Counted from the first letter of the stretch, positions 25,859 to 35,472 are shown. The stretch: DNA of 41,244 nucleotides from Chloroflexota bacterium (GCA_016199495.1 JACQGQ010000090.1:1-41244); one strand, 5' to 3'. Notes: generated by a model not told the origin, from the sequence alone. Translations and numbers: made by a program.

Positions 25859-27292
25859 ATGAAGCCCGAAGAAGTTTTGAAGTTTGTTAAAGATAACGAT
25901 ATTAAAATCGTGGACCTTAAGTTCAATGACCTGCCGGGACTGTGGCAACACTTCTCCATACCCGCTACGGAACTCGCTGACATCGATGACCCGACGCGAG
26001 GTATATGGGTAGACGGCATCGGTTTTGATGGCTCCAGTATCCGTGGTTTCAAGAAAATCCAGGAAAGTGACATGATACTTGTGCCCGACCCGGCAACAGC
26101 GGTCATTGACCCCATCTGCCAGGTTCCTACCTTGAGTATAATCTGTGATGTCTACGACCCGCTGACCAAGGAGCCCTACTCGCGCGACCCCAGATACATT
26201 GCCAAAAAGGCAGAGAAACATTTGAAATCAACGAGGCTTGCTGATGTTAGCTATTGGGGTCCGGAAATGGAATTCTTTATTTTCGATAATGTCCGATTTG
26301 AACAGAACCAGCGCTCCGGTTTTTATTATATTGACTCCAATGAGGCTGACTGGAACACAGGCAGAGAAGAGAATCCCAACCTGGGCTATAAGGTAAGATT
26401 CAAGGAAGGCTATTTTCCGGTACCACCTCATGATTCTCTCCAGGATATAAGATCAGAGATAATCCTGACCATGATTAAAACTGGCATCCACATTGAAGTC
26501 CATCACCATGAAGTGGCTACCGCCGGGCAGTGTGAAATCGATATGAGGTTTGATAGCCTGACACGAATGGGTGATAAGATGATGTGGTATAAATACATCG
26601 TCAAAAACATCGCCCGTAAACATAACAAGGTGGCGACCTTCATGCCTAAACCCATCTTTGGCGACAATGGTTCCGGAATGCATGTCCATCAGAGTTTATT
26701 TAAAGGCGACAAAAATGTCTTCTTTGACCCCAAGGGCTACGCTTTAATCAGTCAGACCGCCAAATACTATATTGGCGGCTTGCTGAAACATGCTTACTCT
26801 CTAGCAGCTCTGGTCTCGCCAACCACTAATTCCTACCGACGGCTGGTGCCCGGCTATGAGGCTCCGGTAAATCTCATCTACTCGGCTCGCAACCGCAGCG
26901 CCTGTGTCCGCATTCCAGTTTACACCGATAACCCGCGCACCAAGAGAATTGAATATCGACCGCCTGACAATACTGCCAACGGCTATCTGGCTCTGTCGGC
27001 CATGCTGATGGCCGGGCTTGACGGCATTGAGAAGAAAATCGACCCGGGGGAACCTCTGGATAAGGATTCCTACCATCTCACTCAAGAGGAAGCCGCCAGA
27101 ATACAAACGGTGCCGTCATCACTGGAGGAAGCTTTGCGTGCTCTGGAAGAGGACCATGACTACCTGCTCAAAGGTAATGTCTTTACTCCTGATGTCATTG
27201 AGACCTGGCTCGAGTATAAGAGAAGTCAGGAACTCGATGCCGTAAGGCTCAGACCCCATCCTTACGAGTTCTATCTCTACTTTGACATTTGA
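25859..27292 (+). CDS. glnA: glutamine synthetase type I (477 residues)
   Basis: Makes glutamine from glutamate, ammonia and ATP. The beta-Grasp N-terminus has [14 protein letters not shown] and [18 protein letters not shown]; the catalytic part has [44 protein letters not shown] and the metal ligand region [15 protein letters not shown] Tyr stands in [11 protein letters not shown] at the position of the adenylylated Tyr of GSI-beta, so adenylylation is possible in principle. It follows amt by 98 bases with no clear promoter, suggesting read-through. A second, shorter synthetase follows. The ribosome site GGAG lies 14 bases ahead, rather far. Confidence 0.95.
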   Translation: MKPEEVLKFVKDNDIKIVDLKFNDLPGLWQHFSIPATELADIDDPTRGIWVDGIGFDGSSIRGFKKIQESDMILVPDPATAVIDPICQVPTLSIICDVYDPLTKEPYSRDPRYIAKKAEKHLKSTRLADVSYWGPEMEFFIFDNVRFEQNQRSGFYYIDSNEADWNTGREENPNLGYKVRFKEGYFPVPPHDSLQDIRSEIILTMIKTGIHIEVHHHEVATAGQCEIDMRFDSLTRMGDKMMWYKYIVKNIARKHNKVATFMPKPIFGDNGSGMHVHQSLFKGDKNVFFDPKGYALISQTAKYYIGGLLKHAYSLAALVSPTTNSYRRLVPGYEAPVNLIYSARNRSACVRIPVYTDNPRTKRIEYRPPDNTANGYLALSAMLMAGLDGIEKKIDPGEPLDKDSYHLTQEEAARIQTVPSSLEEALRALEEDHDYLLKGNVFTPDVIETWLEYKRSQELDAVRLRPHPYEFYLYFDI

Positions 27293-27316
27293 CGGAAGTA
27301 GAAGCTAGCCAGCCAA

Positions 27317-27345
27317 CTGACTTTGCGCCTGATTTGTGCTATAAT
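27317..27345 (+). promoter_or_regulatory. promoter of the second glutamine synthetase gene
   Basis: CTGACT (27317-27322), 17 bases, then a perfect TATAAT (27340-27345), 33 bases before the start codon. No GlnR-like 11-base series is visible here, so this copy may be under different control. Confidence 0.65.
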
Positions 27346-27378
27346 GACAGCCAGTTATTCTACGGATGAGGAGGATTA

Positions 27379-28722
27379 ATGGCTGTCAAAGGAAAGGCTG
27401 AGTCTCGAGAATATGTCCTCAAGATGGCCAAGGAGCACGATGTCAAATTCATTCGGCTGTGGTTCACCGATATCCTGGGGATGCTGAAGAGCTTTGCCAT
27501 CACTGCCGAAGAGCTGGAGGGAGCCCTGGAGGATGGGATGGGCTTTGATGGCTCCTCAATTGAAGGCTTCGCCCGTATTGACGAAAGTGATATGGTGGCG
27601 ATGCCTGACCCCGATACCTTCCGATTGCTGCCCTGGCGGCCGCGCGAGCATCATGCTGTCGCTCGAATGTTCTGTGATGTCTTGAAACCCGGTGGTGAGC
27701 CTTTCAAGGGTGACCCCAGGTATGTCCTCAAGCAGAACCTGAAACGGGCCGCCGACTTGGGCTACACTTACTATGTGGGACCTGAACTGGAGTACTTTTA
27801 CTTTAAGGATTCCAGCGGCACCGAGGGGCTGGATGTGGGGGGCTATTTTGACATGACTCCACTGGATTTGGCGACCGACCTGAGAAGGGATACCGTTCTT
27901 ACCCTGGAAGAAATGGGCATCCCTGTAGAGTATTCTCACCATGAGGTGGCCGCCAGCCAGCACGAGATAGATATGAGGTACACCGATGCCCTGACCATGG
28001 CTGATAGCGTGATGACCTATCGCCTGGTGGTGAAGCAAATCGCCATGCAGCATGGGGTCTATGCCACCTTTATGCCCAAGCCGGTTTTTGGTATCAATGG
28101 CAGCGGGATGCATGTTCACCAGTCGCTCTTTAGGGGTAACCGGAACGCTTTTTTTGATAAGGACGATGACTATTATCTCTCGAAGACAGCCAAGAGTTAT
28201 ATCGCCGGACTGCTCAAACATGCTCCTGAAATCACGTGCGTCACCAGCCAGTGGGTGAATTCCTACAAACGACTGGTTCCCGGTTACGAAGCACCGGTCT
28301 ATCTCTCCTGGGCGCGACGTAACCGCTCTGACCTGATTCGGGTCCCCGAATACCGACCTGGCAGGGAAAATGCTACCAGAATAGAGTTCAGGTCTCCTGA
28401 CCCGGCCTGTAATCCCTACCTTACCTTCAGTGTTATGCTGGCGGCTGGTCTTGAAGGGATTGAAAAAGGCTACGAGCCACCTGCGCCGGTGGAAGAAAAT
28501 GTTTACGAGATGACCGAGGCTCAGAGAAAGAAAAGGGGAATAAAGACCTTACCCGCCAGTCTCTGGGAGGCTATCCAGCTTACCGAAAAAAGTGAGGTAG
28601 TGCGTAGAGCCCTGGGTGAACATATTTTTAATGCTTTTATTGAGAACAAGAAAATCGAGTGGGACCACTACCGCACTCAAGTGACTGACTACGAGCTTAA
28701 AAGATACTTGCCGATATTGTAA
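27379..28722 (+). CDS. glnA: glutamine synthetase type I (447 residues, GSI-alpha-like)
   Basis: Second synthetase, 447 residues, near the length of the GSI-alpha class. Motifs: [73 protein letters not shown] and EFRSPDPACNPYL. The region ENVYEMTEAQRKKRGI is typical of alpha enzymes, which are usually not adenylylated but feedback-inhibited. AGGAGG lies just ahead of the ATG, and a separate promoter stands at 27317. Two adjacent but different synthetases suggest division between conditions or metabolites. Confidence 0.95.
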   Translation: MAVKGKAESREYVLKMAKEHDVKFIRLWFTDILGMLKSFAITAEELEGALEDGMGFDGSSIEGFARIDESDMVAMPDPDTFRLLPWRPREHHAVARMFCDVLKPGGEPFKGDPRYVLKQNLKRAADLGYTYYVGPELEYFYFKDSSGTEGLDVGGYFDMTPLDLATDLRRDTVLTLEEMGIPVEYSHHEVAASQHEIDMRYTDALTMADSVMTYRLVVKQIAMQHGVYATFMPKPVFGINGSGMHVHQSLFRGNRNAFFDKDDDYYLSKTAKSYIAGLLKHAPEITCVTSQWVNSYKRLVPGYEAPVYLSWARRNRSDLIRVPEYRPGRENATRIEFRSPDPACNPYLTFSVMLAAGLEGIEKGYEPPAPVEENVYEMTEAQRKKRGIKTLPASLWEAIQLTEKSEVVRRALGEHIFNAFIENKKIEWDHYRTQVTDYELKRYLPIL

Positions 28723-28788
28723 GTCACATCTAGCTAAGTTTGGGCGAGACTGATATAATAAGGGTAATCATCTCGAGGAGGGCTTAGC

Positions 28789-30522
28789 GTGCAACGGCTA
28801 CGGGTCGGTATGGCGCAGATTAACACTACCGTGGGTGACTTCACCGGTAACCGGCGCAAGATTCTGGGCGCTATCGCTGAAGCCCGCTCCCTGGGGGTTG
28901 ACCTGCTCACTTTCCCCGAACTTGCCATCTGCGGCTATCCACCGGAGGACCTCCTCTTCAAGCCGCAATTCATCAAGGAAAACCTGCTCTCCCTGGAAAA
29001 GGTAGTTAAGGACTCCTCGGGACTTACCATCGTGGTTGGTTTTGTTGATGCCAAAGAAGACATCTATAACGCTGCCGCCATAATCCATGATGGTAAGCTT
29101 ATTGACGTCTATCACAAAATGTACCTGCCTAACTACGGCGTCTTCGATGAGAACCGTTACTTCCGTGCCGGCAACGGCTGCCCGGTGTATAGCATCGCTG
29201 GAGTTGGCGTCGGCGTCAACATCTGTGAAGATATCTGGTACGAGGCCGGACCAGCTACTGCCCAGGCCTCTGCCGGGGCTGAGGTTATCGTTAATATCAG
29301 TGCTTCGCCCTACCACTCTGGCCGGGGCAGTTTCCGGGAGAGAATGCTGGCGACACGTGCCTCGGACAACGTGGCTATCTTCGTTTACAACAACCTGGTG
29401 GGTGGACAGGACGAACTGGTCTTTGACGGCAATAGTATGGTGCTGGATGAGAAGGGGCGGTTACTAGCCAGGGGCAAACAGTTTGCCGAAGACCTGGTAG
29501 TGACTGACCTTGATGTTGAGTCTGTCTTTCGGGCGCGTCTTCATGACTCCAGGTGGAGAAAAGGGGTACCGCTTCTGCAGGAGCAACCGTGGCATGAGAG
29601 GAAATTGGTGGTCTGTGCCGCGCCCTCGGCTAGCCTGAAACCGCCGTTACCGCCCCGGGAACTCCAGGTGAACACTTTTCCTGGAGAGGTCTATGATGCT
29701 CTGGTGCTGGGTACGCACGACTATATTCTCAAGAATGGTTTTGAGAAGGTGGTAATCGGCCTTTCCGGAGGAGTAGATTCTGCCCTGGTAGCGACTATTG
29801 CCGTTGATGCCCTGGGTAGTTCCAACGTGGTCGGCGTGACCATGCCATCAAGATACTCTTCTCCCGGCAGTATATCAGATTCCAAGCGGCTCGCTCAAAA
29901 CCTGAGTATCCGGCTGATAACTATCCCGATTGAGCCGGCTTTTCAAGCCTACCTGGATATGCTGTCCCCGGTTTTTAAAGGGGCTAAACCCAATGTAACC
30001 GAGGAAAACCTCCAGGCCCGTGTTAGAGGCAACCTCCTGATGGCACTATCAAACAAGTTCGGCTGGCTGGTACTGACCACCGGTAATAAAAGCGAAATGG
30101 CTACCGGCTACGCCACATTATATGGCGATATGGCGGGCGGCTTTGCTGTGATTAAGGATGTGCCCAAGACTATGGTCTATCAGTTGGTTGGATACCGAAA
30201 CGCACTGGCTGGGTCAGCCGTCATACCGTCCAGTATCATCGACAAACCGCCCTCGGCGGAACTAAAGCCGGAACAAAAGGATATTGATACTTTGCCTCCC
30301 TACGAACTGCTCGACCCGGTACTGACGGCTTATGTTGAGGAAGATAAAAGTGTCGAGCAGATTATTGCCATGGGGATTGATGAAAAGGTGGTTAAGCGGG
30401 CAGCTCGATTAGTCGATTCCAGCGAGTATAAGCGCCGCCAGGCGCCGCCAGGGGTGAAGATAACCCCCAGAGCCTTCGGCCGGGATAGAAGACTGCCAAT
30501 TAGCAATAGGTTCAAGGGGTGA
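28789..30522 (+). CDS. nadE: glutamine-dependent NAD+ synthetase
   Basis: A 577-residue two-domain enzyme. The N-terminal nitrilase-type glutaminase (about 1-270) has LTFPELAICGYPPEDLL (Glu), KMYLPNYGVFDE (Lys) and VNICEDIW (Cys). The synthetase domain (about 290-577) has the ATP P-loop VIGLSGGVDSALVATIA, TTGNKSEMATGYATLYGDMAGG and the C-terminal PITPRAFGRDRRLPISN-like end. It amidates deamido-NAD. The start is GTG 28789 with GAGGAGGG seven bases ahead; a TATAAT at 28754-28759 suggests a promoter, though the -35 is poor. NadA is at 39100 in the same window. Confidence 0.95.
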   Translation: MQRLRVGMAQINTTVGDFTGNRRKILGAIAEARSLGVDLLTFPELAICGYPPEDLLFKPQFIKENLLSLEKVVKDSSGLTIVVGFVDAKEDIYNAAAIIHDGKLIDVYHKMYLPNYGVFDENRYFRAGNGCPVYSIAGVGVGVNICEDIWYEAGPATAQASAGAEVIVNISASPYHSGRGSFRERMLATRASDNVAIFVYNNLVGGQDELVFDGNSMVLDEKGRLLARGKQFAEDLVVTDLDVESVFRARLHDSRWRKGVPLLQEQPWHERKLVVCAAPSASLKPPLPPRELQVNTFPGEVYDALVLGTHDYILKNGFEKVVIGLSGGVDSALVATIAVDALGSSNVVGVTMPSRYSSPGSISDSKRLAQNLSIRLITIPIEPAFQAYLDMLSPVFKGAKPNVTEENLQARVRGNLLMALSNKFGWLVLTTGNKSEMATGYATLYGDMAGGFAVIKDVPKTMVYQLVGYRNALAGSAVIPSSIIDKPPSAELKPEQKDIDTLPPYELLDPVLTAYVEEDKSVEQIIAMGIDEKVVKRAARLVDSSEYKRRQAPPGVKITPRAFGRDRRLPISNRFKG

Positions 30523-30527
30523 CAAAC

Positions 30528-30552
30528 GAAGCTCAATAAGCTATTCAGCTTC
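30528..30552 (+). promoter_or_regulatory. inverted repeat upstream of the NrpR-like gene
   Basis: GAAGCT and AGCTTC enclose AATA and TATT, separated by a single mismatch, with a short AGC centre. The hairpin lies six bases after the nadE stop and 30 bases before the regulator's ATG. No uridine run follows. It could be an operator for self-control of the NrpR-like protein, or a weak terminator for nadE. Confidence 0.4.
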
Positions 30553-30582
30553 TGAGGTGGAGTTTGATGTGGGGGTGGTATA

Positions 30583-31632
30583 ATGACCACAAGCCCTGCT
30601 AGAGAGTTGAGAGAAGCTCGTATGGTCAGAGGCGTCAGTTCCGAGACAGAAAGGAAGATAATATCTATTCTCAAGGTTTTGAGCGAGTCCTCTGAACCCC
30701 TGGGGTCAATTACAATTGCCCGGGAACTTGAGCGCCACGGGATTTTTTTGAGCGAGCGAGCGGTACGATATTACCTGAAAATAACCGATGAACGGGGTCA
30801 TACTCAGCCGTTAGGTCGTGATGGCCGGATGCTTACCCCACGAGGGCTGGAGGAGCTTAAGATGGCGCTGGCTCCGGAGCAAGTCGGTTTTATCCTGGAG
30901 AAGCTCGAACTCCTTGCCTTCCATACCACTTTTGACCCGCGGAAACGTAGCGGCCGTCTTCCGATAAATACCTCACTCATTGGTAAGGATGATTTTAAGA
31001 AAGCACTGGCCGCCATGGCAGTGGTATTTAAAGCTGGAATTTGTATCAGCGAACTGGTGGCTATCGCCTCTGAAGGAGAAAAACTTGGTTCGGTAATTAT
31101 CCCGTCCGGGAAAATTGGTTTGGCTACGGTTTGTAGCGTAGTTATCAACGGGGTACTGCTTAAGGCTGGTATTCCGATAGAGTCCAGGTTCGGAGGGGTG
31201 CTCGAAGTTAGAGATTCAAAACCAAAGCGCTTTGTGGCGATAATTAACTACGCCGGTACATCCCTTGACCCTTCGGAGCAATATATTCGCGCCAGGATGA
31301 CCAGTGTCAGCCAGGCGGCCACAACTGGTAATGGCAAGATACTGGCTAATTTCCGTGAAATACCAGCTCCCTCAAGGGCAATTGTTGATGAGAAAATTAC
31401 GATGCTCAAAGAGGCTGGTATTGGTGGAGTTTATGTCTTAGGTAATACCAGTGAGCCAATTTGCCAGATTACGGTAGGTCTTAATCGGGTTGGCACTGTT
31501 TTACTGGGCGGGCTGAACCCGATAGCCGCCGCAGTTGAGGCCGGGATTGAGGTTGAAAACATAGCCGAGAGTGGACTGATTGATTTTGAGCAACTGGGCA
31601 GCTTCTGGCAGCTCTCGTGCCTGGCCTCATAA
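30583..31632 (+). CDS. nrpR: NrpR-like transcriptional regulator (winged helix plus one NrpR/DUF128 domain)
   Basis: A 349-residue protein. Residues about 20-85 form a winged helix (TERKIISILKVLSESSEPLGSITIARELERHG, then LSERAVRYYLKITDERG). The rest is a single NrpR domain, with ESRFGGVLEV, IINYAGTSLDP and NRVGTVLLGGLNPIAAAVEAGI. In methanogens NrpR represses nif and glnA when 2-oxoglutarate is low, binding GGAA/TTCC-type palindromes. Its presence near glutamine synthetases and amt fits a nitrogen role. Many archaeal NrpR proteins have two NrpR domains; this one has one. I found no clear GGAA-TTCC operator. The start codon is part of TATAATG, after a G-rich ribosome site. Confidence 0.85.
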   Translation: MTTSPARELREARMVRGVSSETERKIISILKVLSESSEPLGSITIARELERHGIFLSERAVRYYLKITDERGHTQPLGRDGRMLTPRGLEELKMALAPEQVGFILEKLELLAFHTTFDPRKRSGRLPINTSLIGKDDFKKALAAMAVVFKAGICISELVAIASEGEKLGSVIIPSGKIGLATVCSVVINGVLLKAGIPIESRFGGVLEVRDSKPKRFVAIINYAGTSLDPSEQYIRARMTSVSQAATTGNGKILANFREIPAPSRAIVDEKITMLKEAGIGGVYVLGNTSEPICQITVGLNRVGTVLLGGLNPIAAAVEAGIEVENIAESGLIDFEQLGSFWQLSCLAS

Positions 31633-31668
31633 ACAGGTTTCATCTTTTAAGCAGGAGGGACGAATAAT

Positions 31669-32583
31669 ATGCCCCACGTTTCGGAAGTGGCTGACGGTAT
31701 TTACCAGATTGAAATCGATGAGGCAAAGACTTCTGGGACAGCGGAACCGCTCCGATGTAGTACGGTCTACTTAATTGTTGCCGATGGACAAACAGCTCTG
31801 ATTGAGACCGGGCCGGCTGTCGTCGCTCCGGTTGTCCTTGGCACCATCCGCCGACTTGGCCATGACCCGTCCCGGCTCTCTTACATCCTCCTTACCCATA
31901 TCCATCTCGACCATGCCGGAGGGGCCGGCACGTTGGCACATCAGTGTCCGCAGTTACAGGTACTCGTTCACCAGCGAGGCGCAAGGCATCTAGTTGAGCC
32001 TTCGCGGCTCATTGAGGGGACGCGCCAGGCCTTCGGTGAGAGATTCGAAGATGAATACGGTCCTATCGTGCCGGTACCTGAGGGGCAGGTTCGTGCTGTT
32101 GATGACGGAGAGGTCATTCCGCTGGGTGAAAGGGAGCTGAGGATTATTTATGCCCCGGGGCACGCTCCCCACCACATGTGTATCTATGATACGAAGAGTC
32201 AGGGAATTTTTAGCGGTGACGCCCTGGGCACCCCCCCGATAGAAAGTAACATTGTGCTGACGGTTGCCGGCTTCGACCTCGATTCTGCCCTTGAGTCAAT
32301 CGATAAATTGAGCCAGCTTAATCCAAAAGTCGTATTTTTCTCTCACGGTGGGGTAAGTCGGGAAACAGCCAGGCTTATGCAATCGCTCCGAGCCAATACC
32401 AAGGCCTACGGAGACATCATCCTGGGAGCACTGAAGGTCGGGGAGGGGAAAGAGCAAATGGCGCGAAGGTTGGGGGCTTACCATAGCAAGCTCATCCCGG
32501 GCGAGTATCACCTAGAGGAGCACCGCTTCGAGCATATTATCCCCTGGTATGTAGCTCACTTTAAGCGAAAGGGTGTCGCTTAG
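31669..32583 (+). CDS. metallo-beta-lactamase-fold hydrolase
   Basis: A 304-residue MBL-fold protein with the zinc motif THIHLDHAGG near residue 77, IYAPGHAPHHMCIYD with the third His, GIFSGDALG with the bridging Asp, and VVFFSHGG near the C-terminus. It resembles the glyoxalase II-like group of single-domain hydrolases. The extended C-terminal helical part is rich in Arg and His. It follows the NrpR-like gene by 36 bases with an AGGAGGG site ahead, so it may be co-transcribed. Substrate unknown; no sign of a secretion signal. Confidence 0.87.
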   Translation: MPHVSEVADGIYQIEIDEAKTSGTAEPLRCSTVYLIVADGQTALIETGPAVVAPVVLGTIRRLGHDPSRLSYILLTHIHLDHAGGAGTLAHQCPQLQVLVHQRGARHLVEPSRLIEGTRQAFGERFEDEYGPIVPVPEGQVRAVDDGEVIPLGERELRIIYAPGHAPHHMCIYDTKSQGIFSGDALGTPPIESNIVLTVAGFDLDSALESIDKLSQLNPKVVFFSHGGVSRETARLMQSLRANTKAYGDIILGALKVGEGKEQMARRLGAYHSKLIPGEYHLEEHRFEHIIPWYVAHFKRKGVA

Positions 32584-32758
32584 CCAGTTTTACCGAGGTT
32601 CGTTCTGTCATCCCTCTGAACTAGATGACATAAAGTTTAAACCCGGCAGTCTGGATGAGGATGTTGAGACAAGAATAAGGGGCATGATAGTACGGGGTTA
32701 TCCCGGTATCCCCTGGCCTGTCCACATCAGGCTTACTCTTGATATTATCGTGGTATGG

Positions 32759-35182
32759 CTAAGCGGCTCTCTTCCTGAAGAGGAAGAAAAGGAGCAATGC
32801 CACTGTTATTACCCCGCCGATAACCCCGCCAACGAGGCGCCAGTTGATTCCTGGCTTGACGGCGGCGGCTGGCGCGGCTGCTGGCGGTGATACTGGTAGT
32901 GGCGGCTTGATTGTCCTGATTACATTGAAGCTCCCGAGAAGACGGTCGAACCTGACTTCATAACTACCTTCAGTATCTCGAGTAACCGTGAATGACACTG
33001 GTTTTGTCTCACCGGCTCTCAAGTAGATATTCTGTCCGGCTTCTACGGTACTATTAATCCACAGGGTAGCAACATATGTCCCGGCAGCGTCGGAGAGATT
33101 GGTAACGTAAGTTTTGATGGTGACCTCCTGACCGGTCTCGACCTCGGTTGAATCGATGACAAGGTTAGTCGCCTTGAATTTTGTCACCGGGATAAGCTGG
33201 CTACCGAATATGGCATACTTTGAGAAGCTGGTAATGACAGCGGTGTAGTAGAGATATGAATCATCCTCTTTTACTTTCTTAGTGGGCAGGGGGGTCCATC
33301 GCTTGAGCTTAGGGTCATATTTGTTCAAAACCACCGACCACTGGTGTGCCGAGTTTTGCTCAAGCCATTCCCTTGCTACTTTGAAGGCAATGTGCCCCAG
33401 CGCGATATCCTCAGGCGCAATTTCCTTAAAGCTGATGTCGAAGTAAGCCATGACAACCTGCTCTGCCGGCAGAGCGACGGCTATTCCTCGTGGCTGTTTC
33501 TCGAATACTTCAATAATAGTTTCGATATCCTTGAGTGCTCGTTTGGTCTTTATCATGAGCTTATCTATCGGTGTCGGGGTTGCCACGACTACCACCCACT
33601 CTCCAGCCCAGGTTTCAGTTGCCAGGTATCTAGCCTCACGGGGTGTGGCCTGGATTACAATCGGTGCTGTCGCCTCGGCTGGTGGCTCAGGAGGCGCCTC
33701 CCTTACCAGTTGCTCAGTGGGCACATTGGGTAGTGACTCGAAGAGCACCTGTGGTTCGATTGAATACAGCTTCTCCGTAGATAACTCAGGCAACCTCCGG
33801 GTTAAGGATGTTTCACTCATAGCCGGTATTAGACTGGTTAGCTTGTCAGTGGTTAATTTCTCCATAACGTCGACTGACTTCTCAACAGTCACCGCTTCGA
33901 TGATATTAGCCGCCTTCTCGGCAGCGACCGCTTCGATGACATTAACCGCCTTCTCAGTACTTATCGCTTCTGTGATAGCGGCTGCCTTTTCGGCAGTGAC
34001 CGCTGCGATGATAGCGGCTGCCTTTTCGGCACTTATCGCTTCGGTGATAGCGACCGCCTTTTCGGCAGTGACCGCTTCGATGATAGCGACCGCCTTCTCG
34101 GCAGCGACCGCTTCGATGATAGCGACCGCCTTCTCGGCACTGACCACTTCGATGATAGCGGTTGCCTTCTCGATGTCTATCATTGCGATGATAGCGACTG
34201 CCTTTTCGGCGCTGACCGCTTCGATGATAGCGGTTGCCTTCTCGATGTCTATCCTTGCGATGATAGCGACCGCTTTCTCGGCACTGACCGTTTCGATAAT
34301 GTCGGCGGCCTTCTCGGCACCGACCGCTGCGATAATATCGGCTGCCTTCTTAATACCCATCGCTTCGATAATAGCGGCCGCCTTCTCGGCAGTCACCGCG
34401 GCGATGATGGCGGCTACCTTCTCAGTACTCACCAATTCGATAATATCGACGGCTTGCTCGGCAGGCATGGCGGCGATAATAGCGGCGGCCTTCCCGGCAG
34501 TCATTGCTGCGACAATATCGGCCGCTTTCTTAATATCCATCCTTGCGATAATAACGGCTGCCTTCTCAGCCGCCATCGCTTCGGCGATATCGGCCGCCTT
34601 CTCAATGATTATCGTTTCGATAATGGCTGACAAAGAATTAGCCTCCTCAGGCAGGTCAGTGCTGGTCCTGGTGATAGAAAAGGCTCCCAGGGAAACGGCT
34701 GATACTATTTTGATATTAACCATTCTCCCCGAAATGAGAGCTCCAGGTATGATTTCGGGCAAGTCACGAATTAGTAAACTGGTGGATTGGGATTGGTAAC
34801 CAATTGGGGTAATCCATGTAGCTTTGGTCTCAATAATATTGCCATATTCTTTGCCTTCAATAGTTACCTGGTGCTTCATGGCTGGGAGGTAGAGCGGAAC
34901 GAAACTGTGATTAGTGAAAGTTATCACACCCTCAACAGTCAGCCCTTTCACCATGCTGGCGGCAGCACTGAGCAAGTCTCCCCGGAAGACATCAAAGATG
35001 ACACTGGCAACGGAAGCATCACTAACTTCAATCTTAGGATAGTATTCTTGCCCGTCGAAGCTGACTTCCAGTTGGCTATAACCATAGGTCGCAGCCGCGA
35101 CGATGACTCCAGTCAATAATATGAAAAACATTAAAATAGCTGAGATAAGGCAGCCTGCATTTTGTAGGAAACGCATATTCAT
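32759..35182 (-). CDS. membrane-anchored surface protein with a 12-residue tandem repeat domain
   Basis: An 807-residue protein I cannot name. Layout: an N-terminal membrane/signal segment (about 12-33), a beta-rich region (34-190), about 21 near-perfect 12-residue helical repeats (194-445), a Pro-rich link, a domain at about 520-650 ending YYTAVITSFSKYAIFGS that resembles the PGF-pre-PGF domain of archaeal surface proteins, a CARDB-like beta domain (about 655-750, KATNLVIDSTEVETGQEVTI), a Pro/Ala stretch, and a C-terminal membrane helix followed by FRKRAA. So most of it should lie outside the cell. The repeats resemble the MgtE N-terminal helical repeats in wording. ATG 35182 is preceded by a good minus-strand promoter. 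Confidence 0.85.
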   Translation of the reverse strand: MNMRFLQNAGCLISAILMFFILLTGVIVAAATYGYSQLEVSFDGQEYYPKIEVSDASVASVIFDVFRGDLLSAAASMVKGLTVEGVITFTNHSFVPLYLPAMKHQVTIEGKEYGNIIETKATWITPIGYQSQSTSLLIRDLPEIIPGALISGRMVNIKIVSAVSLGAFSITRTSTDLPEEANSLSAIIETIIIEKAADIAEAMAAEKAAVIIARMDIKKAADIVAAMTAGKAAAIIAAMPAEQAVDIIELVSTEKVAAIIAAVTAEKAAAIIEAMGIKKAADIIAAVGAEKAADIIETVSAEKAVAIIARIDIEKATAIIEAVSAEKAVAIIAMIDIEKATAIIEVVSAEKAVAIIEAVAAEKAVAIIEAVTAEKAVAITEAISAEKAAAIIAAVTAEKAAAITEAISTEKAVNVIEAVAAEKAANIIEAVTVEKSVDVMEKLTTDKLTSLIPAMSETSLTRRLPELSTEKLYSIEPQVLFESLPNVPTEQLVREAPPEPPAEATAPIVIQATPREARYLATETWAGEWVVVVATPTPIDKLMIKTKRALKDIETIIEVFEKQPRGIAVALPAEQVVMAYFDISFKEIAPEDIALGHIAFKVAREWLEQNSAHQWSVVLNKYDPKLKRWTPLPTKKVKEDDSYLYYTAVITSFSKYAIFGSQLIPVTKFKATNLVIDSTEVETGQEVTIKTYVTNLSDAAGTYVATLWINSTVEAGQNIYLRAGETKPVSFTVTRDTEGSYEVRFDRLLGSFNVIRTIKPPLPVSPPAAAPAAAVKPGINWRLVGGVIGGVITVALLLFFLFRKRAA
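33848..34603 (-). repeat. about 21 tandem 36-base repeats encoding EKAxAIIEAVxA units
   Basis: The unit is 12 residues with the pattern E-K-A-x-x-I-I-x-x-h-x-x (h hydrophobic). Commonest forms are EKAVAIIEAVTA and EKAAAIIAAVTA; variants have KKAAD or EKATA. A 22nd degenerate unit follows (DKLTSLIPAMSE). Heptad-breaking 12-residue spacing suggests short paired helices forming a superhelix. At the DNA level neighbouring units are close enough to recombine, so copy number may vary and assembly may collapse them. The opposite strand is also open for 449 codons, an artefact of the repeat. Confidence 0.92.
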
Positions 35183-35285
35183 CTCTATTTATTAGAAAGC
35201 CCGATAGCTACCATCCTTGCCGGCGAGACATCTTCTTAACCCGGTGTTCTTGACAAACAGTCGTGCTCATAGTCTCTAGATTTAT

Positions 35286-35313
35286 AGTATACACCGCCTG
35301 AGAGTTAAGTTAA
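35286..35313 (-). promoter_or_regulatory. promoter of the repeat surface protein gene
   Basis: Reading the minus strand: TTAACT (35313-35308), 16 bases, TATACT (35291-35286). Transcription would begin about 95 bases before the ATG at 35182. The stretch 35183-35505 between divergent genes holds this promoter and the one for thi4, and I see no gene in it. Confidence 0.5.
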
Positions 35314-35443
35314 ACCTTGCCTGGCTGAAACGATAAGCGGGCGATATAAAAAACAGTCTGGGGAATGTAATTGACCTGCCCTTGAGAAGTGACTGCCGGT
35401 GTCTGTTTTCACAGGGTCATTTTTGCCGGGTATGTCACTCCCT

Positions 35444-35472
35444 TTGAAAAACCGCTGAGGAAGTGCTAAAAT
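35444..35472 (+). promoter_or_regulatory. promoter of the thi4-mnmA-nadA gene run
   Basis: TTGAAA (35444-35449), exactly 17 bases, TAAAAT (35467-35472), 33 bases before the TTG start of thi4. The leader is too short for a thiamine pyrophosphate riboswitch. Confidence 0.65.

Noticed and set aside
32573-32890. 105-codon plus-strand frame after the MBL-fold gene
   Set aside because: Its second half is antisense to the repeat protein's C-terminus, no ribosome site is evident, and it overlaps the previous gene's end; probably chance.
33848-34603. Possible CRISPR array because of regularly spaced 36-base units
   Set aside because: Units are contiguous, variable and in frame within a protein; there are no unique spacers and no cas genes.
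33450-34799. 449-codon plus-strand open frame opposite the repeat protein
   Set aside because: It is low-complexity Ala/Ile/Ser/Met sequence produced by the 36-base repeats being open on both strands; the minus-strand frame has signal, domains and anchor.
35295-35345. TPP riboswitch upstream of thi4 (CTGAGA and a CCTGG stretch are present)
   Set aside because: The required GGGGTGC-like and ACCTGATCTGG-like elements are absent or badly altered, and the thi4 promoter at 35444 lies downstream of this stretch.
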